A stretch of DNA of 64,000 nt from Toxonevra muliebris (taxonomy: Eukaryota; Arthropoda; Insecta; Diptera; Pallopteridae). The DNA lies in NCBI GenBank assembly GCA_963691655.1, contig OY829327.1:64368079-64432078 (forward strand), written 5' to 3'. How positions within the stretch are numbered: position 1 is the stretch's first letter; each line of letters starts with the position of its first letter. The notes under the pieces were generated by a model. That model was not told where the DNA came from. It saw nothing but the letters and a program-made list of their open reading frames with translations, and ran no database searches. This document shows, in pieces, positions 35,880 through 47,160 of the stretch. The translations under genes were made by a program, and so were the position numbers.

Positions 35880-36560
35880 ATATTGTTTTCTTTCAGTTTT
35901 TTTGATTAAATTTATCGAATAACTTATTATAATTTATATTACTATGTTCTATTTTACTACCATATAACTTATTAAATATATCTACCGCTTTCTGCCGACC
36001 ACACATCAAAATACGATCTTTGCTCCATCTCATCCAGTACGTTTCAACTTTCAAAGAATAATTTTATACAAATATTTTGTGGGTTACATCTACGACTAGG
36101 ATATCCTTCTTTAGTTGCAGCAAAGTCCTTCTATCTTGTTGTTTTTCTTCACTTAGGTGCATCTCAATTTTAATTGACGAGCCTGCTAGATTTCTAAGGC
36201 TTTTAAATATTCTGTTGACCATTTCCTGAGTTTTCATTTCCGCAATTACATTCATTGTCTCATTGTTGGTATATATGACGCGAGTAGAAATAACTTCGAC
36301 TTCCGGTATTTTTAGAATGTCTTTACATATTTTTACTACCGCGTTTTTTTGGTGTATCCATTTTATCTATTCTTTTAAGAAAAACATTTTTTCGTTCACC
36401 TTGTTGTACCAAGTACTTAATTTGGGAGTGATCTTTGTTTCTATCTTTCTTCAGGAGTTCAACTTCTTCTTAATGACTGATTTTCTTTTTTGAGTTCCTC
36501 AATTTGAGTGGAAACATCATCCATTTGTGTTTTAATCTCATTGATATCTGTTTTAGTACC
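35880..36560 (-). pseudogene. LINE 2 ORF1 remnant with coiled coil
   Basis: Minus strand: DINEIKTQMDDVSTQIEELK is a heptad-like coiled coil, followed by a degraded RKNVFLKRID stretch, then MVNRIFKSLRNLAGSSIKIE and LSEEKQQDRRTLLQLKKD, resembling the RRM and C-terminal domain of L1-like ORF1 proteins. Several frameshifts and stops. By family, a trimeric RNA-binding chaperone. Confidence 0.6.
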
Positions 36561-36589
36561 CTCTATTTACAATATATACGTTAGAAGTA

Positions 36590-36960
36590 AGAATATAATT
36601 TAAAAGACACTCACCCCTTTCATTAATGTCGCTACTACCCCATATGGTGTGGTGTGCGTTAGCATCGCAATTTCCCAGAACAATATCCTATGCTCCATTT
36701 ACAGTAGGGAATAAAATTGGTAAAAGGAGATAATTAAAATTTTTTTATAAGTATGGCCGCACGAGGCCGACTATCTCCTCGGAAGTAAATCAACTTACTT
36801 AGATCCGTATTGAGTCCAAAGACTTGGCCACTAACGACGCAGGGCTCCTGAATGAGCGTGATCCAGGTTCGCCTGTGGTACCCGCGTGGCACTCATAGTC
36901 TCTGTTAGTCGCTGCTCGCCTAGGCCCTTTATCTGCCGCACCCCTTACTTTACCACGAGT
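36590..36960 (-). pseudogene. LOA-like endonuclease N-terminal fragment
   Basis: Minus strand: a short RVPQANL start, a frame change, then WITLIQEPCVVSGQVFGLNT (catalytic E), YFRGDSRPRAAILIKK, and after a deletion NCDANAHHTIWGSSDINERG. These match the same segments of the LOA element at 1-2259, but sequence differs, so it is another LOA family. Confidence 0.75.
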
Positions 36961-38110
36961 TGCCCCACCAATAGACCGAGGATCCTTTGCCAGTCAGCCC
37001 AGCAACTTGACTTGTAGAGGGCCTGCAAAGTCCGTTGCCTCTGCGGACGTTACTTTGGGCGATACATGCTGCGAGGTCACACCACTAGTCAGCCCAGCAG
37101 CAAGCCCAGTAGTAGGACCAGCAGCATCCATAGCGCCTGCAAACCCAATGACGGTAAAAGGACCCAATCTAAGAGAGGCCTAAACAACAGACGAAAAGCG
37201 TAGCGGAGACCCTCCTGTTGTCTACCCAGTAGCATGGCTGTTGAATGCTTCGTAGCATTTAACGCTGCTGCCAATCCACCCACCAACGCATCTAACACTG
37301 CTGAAGCTAGCACGTCGATTGCGCATGGGCGAAGAATCAGCGGATGACCATCCTTGCTATGCTACCTTCCTACTAAATAGCCCAACAGCTTGTTTGGTAG
37401 GGGCAGCCAGAACAGTCGCCGGCACCGCTGATATTTGCCTATGTGCATTGCAAGACGTGCTGGCCAGAGCGCAGGAGTCGGAAGCCGGAAGTCCTTACCA
37501 GCACGCTCAATCTACACGTTGATAATCGCTTCCTGCACCAAAGCCTTCAATTTGAGAGGACAATTATCTATGTCAGTTGAGACAAAACGAAATTTAACGC
37601 TACTAGCCACATGGTTGTAAGTGTCTTTTACTGGTGCTGCGTGAGCAGATTTGGGTTTTTAGGAGTCGGAAAGACTCGGCAATTGCTCCATTGAGCGATT
37701 ACGCTTATTTTTAGGCTTATTTGGGAGGGGGATAAAAAATTTCTTTTTTATTTCTATAGATTTTACTCTAGAGAGACCACATACCAAAGATCCTCCCCCG
37801 AAAAATTAGCCTCTCTAAAACTAACCAGAGTCCACGAAAGAGGAGCATTAAAATATTCCGCCTCCTTTGGGATAGCATTTGGTGGCCTATCCAAGACCCC
37901 AACGGTATGCACAATGTCGCTGCCTGAGGTGCTCGAAGCCACGTCTGCCAAGAAGGTAAACATGGATGGTTATAAAAGGACAACTGGTTGGCCTGCAGCA
38001 CTACCAGTTGTTGATGGACAAGGTGCATCCAGTTCATCATTTGATTTTTTGTTTTTTAATTCTTCCATTCAAATTCCCACGAGAAGGCGGGAAAAGGAAG
38101 TCTCCCACTG
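36961..38110. other. GC-rich tract, probably LOA ORF1 debris
   Basis: Markedly more GC-rich than its surroundings. 36996-37130 repeats CAGCCCAGCA and CCAGCAGCA units giving Ala/Pro/Ser-rich frames. It directly precedes (in the minus sense) the LOA endonuclease fragment, so it may be the matching ORF1, but no DUF4780-like sequence is convincing. Confidence 0.35.
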
Positions 38111-38169
38111 ATGGCTGCTTAGGAATTAAATAAATAAAGAATTTAATTCTGCATTTTTCTACTTTTTAA

Positions 38170-38270
38170 CATTGTTGTTGACATTAGAACCTAACTTAAG
38201 TGGCTGTCTAGGGACACACTTAGGCTAGAATCCCCCATTGTGCTATCATATGGATGGACTTACAGTTTAA
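38170..38270 (-). mobile_element. SINE 3'-tail fragment, inverted
   Basis: The reverse complement reads AAACTGTAAGTCCATCCATA, CACAATGGGGGATTCTAGCC and TAAGTGTGTCCCTAGACAGC, matching 12450-12515. Head absent. Confidence 0.65.
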
Positions 38271-38521
38271 TATCGAACGGTGCACAATGGGATGGATGCC
38301 GAAACTAGGTGGGCATTACAAAAAATTCGCAATTTCACGTCCTTATCGTCACAAATTCAAACAGCAAATCATATTATCGAGTTTTTTTTATTTGTTGTTC
38401 AGTTTCTCTCTTCGAGTTAGACCAATTGTGGTAACGATTACATGTTCTGGTAACTTTTTTTATCTGCATTAAAATATACTTTTTTTTGTGCGTATAAGCA
38501 TCATTATTACCTAACTCATTA

Positions 38522-38908
38522 ATTGACAATGGTGCAAAAACGCACCACTAAATGTGTGATTTTTATAGACTTTTATCCGAAGAACGGTAAATGATATTGA
38601 CAATGAAATTATTATGTTAGTTCTAAACGCCTTTCAGAAGTATTGTCGACTTTTTTTAGCCCATAGGTTATATCGACATACTTCCACGCCCATTACAGTG
38701 GGGCTTGTTTTCAATTTTCGCCAATTTTTAATTTTTTAATTTTAAAGATAAAAAATAATAGTAAATATTTTTTTTTTAAACTGTGAAACCTTGCAAATAG
38801 TTCGAATCTTTATCTTTCAACCGGGAAAAGAAAGTGTGAAGATCGGTTCAGTTGTTCAACCGTAATGTTCCCATGAAACGATGTGGTGCGAAAACTCACC
38901 ATTGTCAA
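38522..38908. mobile_element. MITE with TTGACAATGGTG termini
   Basis: TTGACAATGGTGCAAAAACG followed by CACCAC at the left recurs inverted as GTGGTGCGAAAACTCACC then ATTGTCAA at the right (26 bp). TTAA precedes the left end, hinting at piggyBac-type insertion, but TTAA is not found at the right, where the BEL LTR begins four bases later. A similar end occurs at 63488. Confidence 0.6.
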
Positions 38909-38912
38909 TAGT

Positions 38913-39334
38913 TGTCGGAACCAGTTCCGAATGAATAATATTCAACTCCTAAATTGAATTATATTCTCTTTTGTTGTGTTTATTGATCTGAAATTTATAT
39001 TGAAATTTGTATTGATCTCTTTTAAAGTACTATCATGAAATATTGTAATAGATTTAAGTTATTTATTACTTTCTATGCATCACCCGTTTATCACCTTTAT
39101 GTATTTTAACGGCAACACCGATATATAAGCCGCCTGCTCGTAACCGACGGCAGTCGCAAAAGAACCTTCGCTCACGATCTACACTCGTACCCAATCATTA
39201 AACCTTATTCTTTTGTATAATTATATCTATATTCTTTTCAAACCAAATGAATTAATTAAAATCATATTTTAAAACAAAACGATTACGCTCATATTTAACT
39301 TAAAAAAAAGAAGAAATTAGCAATAATTTCTATA
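38913..39334 (+). repeat. BEL 5' LTR
   Basis: Starts TGTCGGAAC and ends TCTATA beside the primer site. It matches 47782-48169 over most of its length, including ACCGATATATAAGCCGCCTG, which holds a probable TATA box. It has about 35 extra bases near its start compared with the 3' LTR. Confidence 0.9.
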
Positions 39335-39349
39335 TGGTCCTTCGAGCCG
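39335..39349 (+). promoter_or_regulatory. Primer-binding site, tRNA-Tyr type
   Basis: TGGTCCTTCGAGCCG directly follows the LTR. It is complementary to a tRNA 3' end CGGCTCGAAGGA plus CCA, which I recall as insect tRNA-Tyr. Confidence 0.75.
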
Positions 39350-40770
39350 TTCAGCCGTTGGCAAAATAAGCAGCTCATAAAAATTTAACGATTAGCAACA
39401 CTGGTTACTAATCGCATTTAGCACATCTCAAACATTTTGCAAAAAAAAAAAAAAAAAAAAAAAAATTGCATTAACGTGTGAATGGGTGAAACATCTAAAA
39501 ACAGTAAAAAAAATTAAAAGTGAATCAAGGTGCGTGTGCTGTGGAAAATTTAGTTTATATTAAAAAACATTTTCTAAAACTTCTAGAAAATTGAGAAAAA
39601 AAACTCCGAAAACTCCGAAGTTAGAAAAAACAAGAAAAAAACTTTTCAAGGTCTTTGTTTGGTCACTCGTTTGCTGTGAAACATTTCAAAAAAAAAAAAT
39701 TAAATGAAACATTTTCAAAAAAATTTTCAAAACTGAAAAACTCCAAAGTGTGAAAAATAAACTTAGAAAATCTTTTCAAATCTTTTCACGCCACACTACC
39801 AAAAGTAAAGCAAAAACAAATTCAATTTGCTGCTACTCTAAAAAAAACAAAAAAGGAAAATTGGTAGAACAATTCCAGTTGGCTGAAAAAAACAAAATTT
39901 CATTGTTGGAAGACAAAATCAAGCGCAACCGGAAAAGTTAACAGCAGCCGAAAAGTGGGAAATACCCAACAGCTTAAGCTACAGAAGCTCATTGGCGGAA
40001 CAACAAAAACAGCAACAACAAAAGTAAGATCCATCCTGGAAAATGGCAAAGTAAGTTGGAACAAAAAAAAAAGAAACTTTTGCATACATACTCATACACA
40101 TCATAATAATTTCATAAAACCCTTCAAAAAAAAAAAAGAAACTCATCAGCCCATAAAAAGTAACAGTTATAACGGTATCAAAAAACCGTAATAAACGGTT
40201 CTTATAAACTATTTCTATACACATATATTTTTAAACACATATGTACATAACTGCAAATTTAGCGCAAATTTGTACATATGTACTAAAAACCCCCACGCAA
40301 ATATTTCAATTTTCGATTTCTCTATTCACTCTCATTCTATGAAACAGCACATTTCAATTCCCATCGTTCCGGTATCACAAACTCACTATCGTTCTCTAGT
40401 TCAAATACAACAAAGTCAAAGTGCAATTTCATTTAGAAGAATCACCTTCTCTCTCTCACTCTGTACTTACATTGGAAGCTTATGGTTTTGTTAACACTAG
40501 CACAAAAACATAACTTCCTTAAAGCACTAACATTGCATAAAATAAACGTTTGCTCTGACGTTTAGAGCAAACATTTGCTCACATGTCAGCACGAACGTTG
40601 CTTATACGTTTTGCGCAAAAAAACAAAAAAAAAAAACATCTCTTACGTGTACTAACGTCTCAAATCAAACACAATAGCTTATTTGGGTTAGTACATCTCA
40701 AAAAAAAAAAAAAATAAATTACATACAGTCACAACTTTCTGTTGTACTCATATATACGATCATACGTATA
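39350..40770 (+). other. BEL leader, upstream part
   Basis: Contains a 25-nt A run (about 39441-39465), many A-rich tracts and CAA repeats (about 40005-40025). No coding sequence recognised. Possibly untranslated leader, or part of the outer element of a composite. Confidence 0.4.
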
Positions 40771-41801
40771 CAGGGTGACAATTGTAAAGTGACGCAAGTT
40801 TAATACTCTGCAGCAAGCTTAGCCATTTACCGTTACTTTAATTTAAAAAGCAAATTCATTCATCATTGGCTTTGCTTTTAATTTCATTTGAATTTTTGTT
40901 ATTACATTTTGAAATTTCCATAAAAATGGACAAGGAAAATATTCGTCGTGAAATTATGAAATTTCATTTGGCAAATTATAGTAGCCGTCAAATTGCAAAG
41001 GCTTTAAATTTGTCAAGTCGTACGAGATATTATTCGATATAATGAAACTGGTTGTTTTAGAGATAGAGACCGGGAAAAATTTTCAACAGTTGCCACTACT
41101 GGTTTAACAGAAAAAATTCGTAAACGAATCAAGCGAAATCCAAGGCGCTCAATGAGAAAAATCGCTAAGGAAGTGGGAGTAAACCTTGAAACAGTGCGAA
41201 TCATTGCAAAATCAAAGCTTAATCTTAAGCCGTACAAGCTCCGAAAAGCTCAAGATCTGACAAAGAAAGATTTGCGACTGCAAAGTTGCAAGGCGTTGCT
41301 ACGCTCCTCCGTGTTAAAAAATGTCGAAAATATCTTGTTTACAGATGAAAAAATTTTCACGGTTGAACAACATTTCAATGCGCAAAATGACCGAATGTGG
41401 CTAACATAATCATCGCAACAAAATAGGACTGTTGACCGAGTTCAAAAGCCAGCTTCCGTTATGGTATGGGCTGGAGTTTCCGCTAATGCCAGAACCCCTC
41501 TAATATTCGTTGAAGAGGGTGTTAAAATTGACCAGGTTGTTTATCGGAGCATTTTAAATGAACATGTTCTTCCCTGGGCCCAAGATACATTTGGAAATGA
41601 AAACTGGACTTTCCAGCAAGATTCTGCGCCTTCCCACATGGCAAAATTAACGCAAACATGGATAAAAGATAATTTTTCTGGATTCATAACATCTCAAGAA
41701 TGGCCACCATACTCCCCAGACTTGAATCCAATGGACTACTCTATTTGGAGTATTTTAGAGAGTAAGGCTTGTGCATCTCAACACCACAGTCTGTCACCCT
41801 G
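40771..41801 (+). mobile_element. maT-like (DD37D) transposon, copy 1
   Basis: Flanked by TA (40769-40770, 41802-41803). The left TIR is CAGGGTGACAATTGTAAAGT; the right end is only CTGTCACCCTG because a deletion removed the final part of the transposase and subterminal region. Copy 2 at 59723-60903 is complete at both ends. Confidence 0.85.
40926..41790 (+). pseudogene. maT transposase, frameshifted
   Basis: Starts MDKENIRREIMKFHLANYSS with a helix-turn-helix (RQIAKALNLSSRT). A frameshift at about 41020 follows. The frame then gives IRKRIKRNPRRSMRKIAKEV (second HTH), FTDEKIFTVEQHF (first D), a TAA at 41407, then MVWAGVSANARTPLIF, FQQDSAPSHMAKL (second D) and PPYSPDLNPMDYSIW (third D). The gap between the second and third aspartates is 37 residues, so DD37D (maT). 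The C-terminus after ACASQHHS is deleted. The same early frameshift occurs in copy 2. Confidence 0.85.
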
Positions 41802-41858
41802 TATATAGCAAAAAAAGTACAACCCAATGAGCATACGAAGAAAGACATATACTAATAC

Positions 41859-42315
41859 CAGTAAACTCTCGTTTTACGTAGTCGCTTATTTTATAAAAAA
41901 AAAAACAATAAAAATAAAAAAAAACCGATTAATTTGCAACGATTTATTATATATATTTACAGTAGACTCTCGTCTACATTCTCTCTTGTCAACTTTTTAA
42001 GTTGAAAAATTTATCAAATTCTTTAATAACACAGTAGACCCTCGTTTACTTAAAATTTTATTCGAAGTTATTTAAGGCTATAATCGTCTGCATCTTGTCA
42101 ACCGCCCTTTTAATTTAAAAAATTGTCTCAAAATTCATTGAGCACTGCAGTAAACTCTCGTTTACGTAGTATCTCTCATCAACAACGTATAGTAATTTGA
42201 AAATTGTCTCAAATTATTTAATACTACAGTAGACTCTCGTTTAGGTAGCCAAAACCTTTTTTCCCCAAAAATTTCTCAAATTTATTTGATCACCAAAGTA
42301 AACCTTCATTTATGT
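41859..42315 (+). repeat. Six spaced repeats in the BEL leader
   Basis: The motif CAGTA(A/G)ACTCTCGTTTACGTA occurs at about 41859, 41960, 42032, 42148, 42227 and 42295, 68-116 bp apart. A second motif, AAATTGTCTCAAATT, precedes several copies. Diverged tandem duplication of a unit of about 80-100 bp upstream of gag. Function unknown; leader repeats can bind host factors or act in packaging. Confidence 0.7.
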
Positions 42316-42572
42316 AATTGTACAATCCAGTTCATTCGTTTACTTTATTCTTTCGTGACTTATACGACACGATTTTGAAGCAAGATTTGAATACCTTTAA
42401 TTCAATATTACTGTGATCCTTGATAATACATCAACACTACATTTATCCCTTGTGCGTGTGATATCATAAAAACCTACTTTTACCCGTTTTACTTGAAAAA
42501 TTCAAAACACATAAATAAAAATTTAGATTTCATTCAATTATTTAATAATGGATTTAATTTTATTTTAATGGG

Positions 42573-43330
42573 TCTCGAGATGAGCCTGAAAAAGACCAGA
42601 AGAATACTTCAAAATCTCGCACGAGGAGTAATGCAAGATGCATCAGTTTCCAAATTTATTTACGAATCTTACATTCTGGTTCAGTTATGCAATAAATTTG
42701 CAACGAGTCCAATTGAAGATCTGACAGAGTCATTGATTGAAGTAAGGCTTCACAATCTCGAGCATAGGTGGTCCAGAGTCATGGACGCTTATGAGCAGGT
42801 ATGCATCGCTGATACTGCGGTGCTACCTTCCTGCGGTGCAACTTCCAGCCTGCGACACCGAAGTAATTTATAGAGGATATAAAGAGTGGCCGTCCTTCCG
42901 GGACATGCTTACTGCGGTGTACATAAATCACCCTATACTTACTCCAGCCCAAAAATTATACCACCTTCGGTTCAAAACAAAGGGCCAAGCTGGTGTTATT
43001 GTCAAACAGTACCAACTTATCCTTGAAAATTTCGAGTTGGCATGGGATGCATTGAAATCTCGGTACAGAAATACACGTATTCTAGTAGATAATCTAATCA
43101 AAATCCTCTTGAATCCCGTTATTGCTGAAAATAGTAACGCAATACAAAGGGTTCAAACCGCAATAAATAACAGTTTGTTTGTCTTTTCTTCATAAGGTGG
43201 TAACACAACAAACTGGGACCCAATTCTTGTTTACATTTGTTCAACAAAATTATCAGAAGAAACCATATCACTCTGGGAGCAATCACTCAAATCACGTAAA
43301 GATCTTCCAAAGTGGTCTCAAATGAATGAC
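42573..43330 (+). pseudogene. BEL gag, N-terminal and central part
   Basis: MGLEMSLKKTRRILQNLARG starts a frame that shifts near 42830 into KEWPSFRDMLTAVYINHPIL then LYHLRFKTKGQAGVIVKQYQ and YENAWDALKSRY-like sequence, the DUF1759 gag region of BEL/Pao. A stop at 43193 is followed by in-frame TNWDPILVYICSTKLSEETI leading into the next ORF. Structural capsid-type protein by family. Confidence 0.75.
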
Positions 43331-44311
43331 TTTTTAACTAGTAGGTGCGAAGTCGTAGAGAGACTCACCAGTATCCGACACAATAAATCCAAACCAATTA
43401 GTACTAGTCAAATATATCTTCCTAATAAATCTATTAATAAATCTCATACATACTTCACAGAGAACAAGTCCTTCCAGTGCAAGTTATGTAACCTTAACCA
43501 TTCTGTAAGACTTTATCCACAATTCAAAAAAATGTCAGTACCCGAAAGACAAAAACACGTAAAAGAGAACAACATGTGTGAAAACTGCCTTGCTTTCTCA
43601 CACCAGAGGCAAAATTGTAAAAGTAACTTCACTTGTGTCTATTGCCAAAAAAGGCATAATTCTATGCTTAACTATTCGCATATAAATACACAACATACAC
43701 GACCAAGTAGTCGATTTCGTCCAACACTTTCTCAAGTCTCATCAGCACAGCCTGAACAAAGAGACATATCAACACGCCCAGTGTCCCAAATTCGAAACCC
43801 AATACAGCTAGCATCAGAAAAACCTTGTTCAAGTAAGAACCCCAATGAAACTATTCAATCCCATTATGCCAGTAATAGTGAAAAATCACTGCTCCCCACA
43901 GCACTCATATCCTTGGAACACTCAGGCGAACATTTCAAAGTTCGAGCCCTAATTGACCAAGGATCCCAAAAGACCTTTATCTCTTCAAAGGTCCAAAAGC
44001 GAATAGGGCTACCAACTAAACAGTTCCATTACGCAATTTCTGGCATAGGCGGTGGAATCGTTCAGACCGTAAAACGAGTTTGTTTCCTGACACTGGTCGC
44101 AAATAACATTAAAATTGAAGCACAAGCTATTGTGCTTCCCCAACTGACTAAACTCCTCCCAACTTTCACAGTAAGTCATCCAAACTGGAAAGAATTGTCA
44201 GCTTTCAATCTCGCTGACCCCAGCTGTTTTACTCCGGCACAAATCGACATGGTCACAGGTAGTGATCTCATTCCAAAAATCTTTCTGGAAGGTACACACA
44301 ACATGCAGTAA
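43322..44311 (+). CDS. BEL gag zinc knuckles and aspartic protease
   Basis: A 329-residue frame. Residues about 50-120 hold Cys/His arrays: FQCKLCNLNHSVRLYPQF, then CENCLAFSHQRQNC and FTCVYCQKRHNSMLN, nucleic-acid-binding knuckles. A Ser/Gln-rich linker follows. Residues about 190-320 hold the A17-type protease with ALIDQGSQKTFIS (DQG in place of DTG, usual for BEL/Pao), GLPTKQFHYAISGIGG and VTGSDLIPK. The frame ends where RT should begin, by a frameshift near 44311. Confidence 0.8.
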   Translation: MNDFLTSRCEVVERLTSIRHNKSKPISTSQIYLPNKSINKSHTYFTENKSFQCKLCNLNHSVRLYPQFKKMSVPERQKHVKENNMCENCLAFSHQRQNCKSNFTCVYCQKRHNSMLNYSHINTQHTRPSSRFRPTLSQVSSAQPEQRDISTRPVSQIRNPIQLASEKPCSSKNPNETIQSHYASNSEKSLLPTALISLEHSGEHFKVRALIDQGSQKTFISSKVQKRIGLPTKQFHYAISGIGGGIVQTVKRVCFLTLVANNIKIEAQAIVLPQLTKLLPTFTVSHPNWKELSAFNLADPSCFTPAQIDMVTGSDLIPKIFLEGTHNMQ

Positions 44312-44329
44312 CCTTCTTGCCCAAAACAC

Positions 44330-45386
44330 CATATTCGGATGAATCCTAAGTAGTCCTATTACCGAAGAAATTTCAACACTCTCAACGCAAGTCTTACCGG
44401 TCACCCCGCAGGACCCCCTTGGTCACCAACTTCAGCAATTCTGGGAACAAGAAGAATTGGCAGAATCGCGTCCTCCATCCGAAGAGGATAAACTCTGTGA
44501 GCATTTATACCAACACGCAACCGTTCGAATGTCGGATGGTCGATATGTTGTAAGACTCCCATTTAAGCAAGAGTTTCCAAGAAATCTTGCGTTAGGACAC
44601 TCTCGAAGTTCTGCTTTACAACAGCTATCAAGCATAGAACGCTCCCTACAGAAAAAGAGCGATATCAAAAAAACATACAGTGGCGTTCTCGAAGAATACA
44701 TCACCCTAAATACTATGGAGAGCACATCCTCTCGTGAAATAATTTCAGACGGTAGATATTTATCCTACTATTTGCCCCATCACGCAGTTGTGCGACCGGA
44801 AAAAACAACCTCCAAGGTCCGCATAGTATTCAATGCATCAAATTCCGGAAACTCGTTAAACGATGTTCTCCACACTGGCCTTACCCTGCGATCAGACCTC
44901 ATGATAATCATACTCAAATGGCGCCTCTATGAATTCGCTTTCAATGGTGACATCGAAAAAATGTATAGGCAAATCCTAGTTCATGAAAACGATCAACAAT
45001 TTCAACGAATCCTCTTTCGTAAGCACCCATAACAATCCATTCAGGACTATAAATTGAAAATCGTCACATTCGGTGTAGGTTGTGCCCCGTATCTAGCCAT
45101 ACGAACCCTTTATCAGCTGGCTAACGATACCAAACAGGAGCGTCCTCTCGCTGCAAAAATACTCAAGGAAGAAACATATGTCGATGACATATTATCTGGT
45201 GGACATGATCTAGTCTCTGCAATAGAAGCAATGAATCAAGTTATTCAAACCCTGAAAACTGCTAGTTTCCCCCTGAAAAAGTTCACTGCAAACAATCCCA
45301 AAATTTTAGAGCAGGTCCCCAAGGAAAATCTGTTTGGCTTCAACTTCCTGAAATATATAGCGCAAGCTCCACAAAAACGTCCATAA
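44330..45386 (+). pseudogene. BEL reverse transcriptase
   Basis: 44457-45032 carries DGRYVVRLPFKQEFPRNL, YYLPHHAVVRPEKTTSKVRI and FNGDIEKMYRQILVHE (palm motif A aspartate). A TAA at about 45030 interrupts. 45054-45386 carries TFGVGCAPYLAIRTLYQLA and YVDDILSGG (palm motif C), then the connection region. Catalytic residues are present but the frame is broken. Confidence 0.8.
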
Positions 45387-45489
45387 TTATTCATGCAAAG
45401 ATTCTGCTTCAACAACTCTGGTTGGAGGGAACTGAGTGGGACGAATGTGTTTAGCTAACATCGCTCATAAAATGGTATCAATTTGTAAG

Positions 45490-46258
45490 TAATTGACCAA
45501 ATCCAAATCCCTCGATGGGTTGAATTCTCACCAAACAAAACCATTCAGATCCATGGATTCTCTGATGCTTCTGAGAAAGCATATAGTGTTGCGCTCTATA
45601 TTCACACACAGGACAGTGACACAACTTTTCCTCTCACCTTTTGGTATCAAAAGGGAAAGTTGCCCCCCTGCAAACTATAAGCCTTCCGCGCTTAGAGTTG
45701 TGTGGTGCTGTTCTCCTCTCAAGGCTAGTTTGCCACATTCGCTCCCAGCTTGGTCTAGAGAACACCAAAATCTTCCTATGGTGTGATTCTTCTATCGTCC
45801 TTGCATGGCTGGAAAAACCACCACACGTATGGAAAACTTTATGCAGCGAACCGTACGTCAGAGATCCTAAAAATGTTGGCAATACTACATGGCGGCACGT
45901 CTCAAGTACTGACAACCCTGCCGACCTGGGAACACGTGGATGCTCGCCACAAGATTTGGTTGCTTCATCCTTGTGGTGGAACGGCCCCATGTGGCTATTG
46001 AAATCTCAAGATTCCTGGCAGAATTCTCGACCTAATAGCGTGGCAATCATTGAACAGCGCAAAATAGAAATCTTTCATACACTCGAAGAGCAATCTGACA
46101 TCTTCGATCGGTTTTCCTCGTTTTCGAATGCTTTAAGAGTAATTGTATATATATTTCGCTTCTTTCGAAACAGCCTTGCAAAACTCAGAAATGCACCTCG
46201 CATCAATATACTGGCCATTTCGTACACTGAAACAAAGTTTGTGAAAAGCGACTTATAA
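45490..46258 (+). pseudogene. BEL RNase H region
   Basis: In one frame IHGFSDASEKAYSVALYIHT (about 45540-45600), then after a shift [39 protein letters not shown] and [15 protein letters not shown]. These are the RNase H/linker blocks of BEL/Pao Pol. One frameshift at about 45640. Confidence 0.8.
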
Positions 46259-46279
46259 CCATAGCTCAATCTCGAGACT

Positions 46280-46926
46280 ATGAAAAGGTGTATATTTCCC
46301 TGATCGAGTCTAAGCCTATTCACAAAAGGAGTTCCCTACTCCCTCTTAACCCCATTTTGGATAAGGAACGTCTTATGAGAGCAAATGGCCGCCTCGTACA
46401 CTCTGCTCTGAGATATAACGAGCGGCATCCTATTATCCTGTCCGAAAACTCCCGCTTTTGCACCCTCTATCTGAACTTTTTACATTCTACTCTGTTGCTT
46501 GCTGAGCAAAGATTAATGATGAAGATGGCTCGCCAAGAATTCTTTATTCCACGACTTAAGTCAAAAATAAAGAAATGCATTTTTCAATGTAAAGTTTGTA
46601 CAATACACAAACAGCAGGTCCGCTCCCAAATCATGGCGGCCTTGCCTCCTGAGCGCTGTACTCTTTCGCTCCCCTTTTCGACTACAGTTATCGACTTTGC
46701 AGGGCCCTTTCAAATTAAATCATCCACTCTGCGCCAGTCTCCATATTTAAAAGGATACGTCGCAGTCTGTTTCTCGACGAAGGCTGTACACTTGGAGTTG
46801 TGCTCTGACCACACCGCAGAAGCGTTTAGAGCAGCGTTTTCCCGATTCATTGGTCGCAGAGGTCTCCCGGTATGGGTCCAGATAGCCACATCCGCGTCGC
46901 TGATATCCGAGCAAGTACCGGATTGA
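46280..46926 (+). pseudogene. BEL integrase, truncated
   Basis: 46288-46926 reads LMRANGRLVHSALRYNERHP, the H2C2 zinc region (the second histidine position reads L in HSTLLLAEQR; KCIFQCKVC intact), then core VIDFAGPFQI (first D) and GYVAVCFSTKAVHLELC. After RFIGRRGLPVW the normal second-aspartate motif is lost to frame damage, and the rest of the core and C-terminal domain are missing. Confidence 0.8.
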
Positions 46927-47160
46927 TACGGCGACCAATCGTTACACTGTGCGTGCTCCCTCTCGCTATCGTTATTAACAGCTCAAACTCATCTCTTTCC
47001 CATTATATACTCACATACGTTACTGAATATTATTCAGTCTCTTTCCTTGATGTTTCCAATCTAACATTTATCTTTCAGTCCCCTGCTTGCTTCTACCAGC
47101 TACTAATTCTTGTTTTTTTTCACAGACAAGCGGAAACCCGCTGTGCCAGCGTATATCAAT
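46927..47160 (+). other. Pyrimidine-rich gap, intron-like
   Basis: Ends in TTGTTTTTTTTCACAG, a good 3' splice-site look-alike just before the second gag block. No coding sequence of its own. Confidence 0.35.

Larger units (their letters stand above)
32440..36560 (-). mobile_element. Non-LTR retrotransposon (LINE 2), decayed
   Basis: Same layout and style as LINE 1: coiled-coil ORF1 remnant (about 36560-35880), endonuclease (35860-34800, split by a hAT element), RT (34131 to about 33300) and C-terminal region with a zinc-like CSLCNEKKPENIQH (about 32500). Many frameshifts and small deletions; no single ORF is intact. Confidence 0.75.

Noticed and set aside
41859..42315. CRISPR-like spaced repeats
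   Set aside because: Eukaryotic TE context, irregular spacing, diverged repeats; a leader array in an LTR element.
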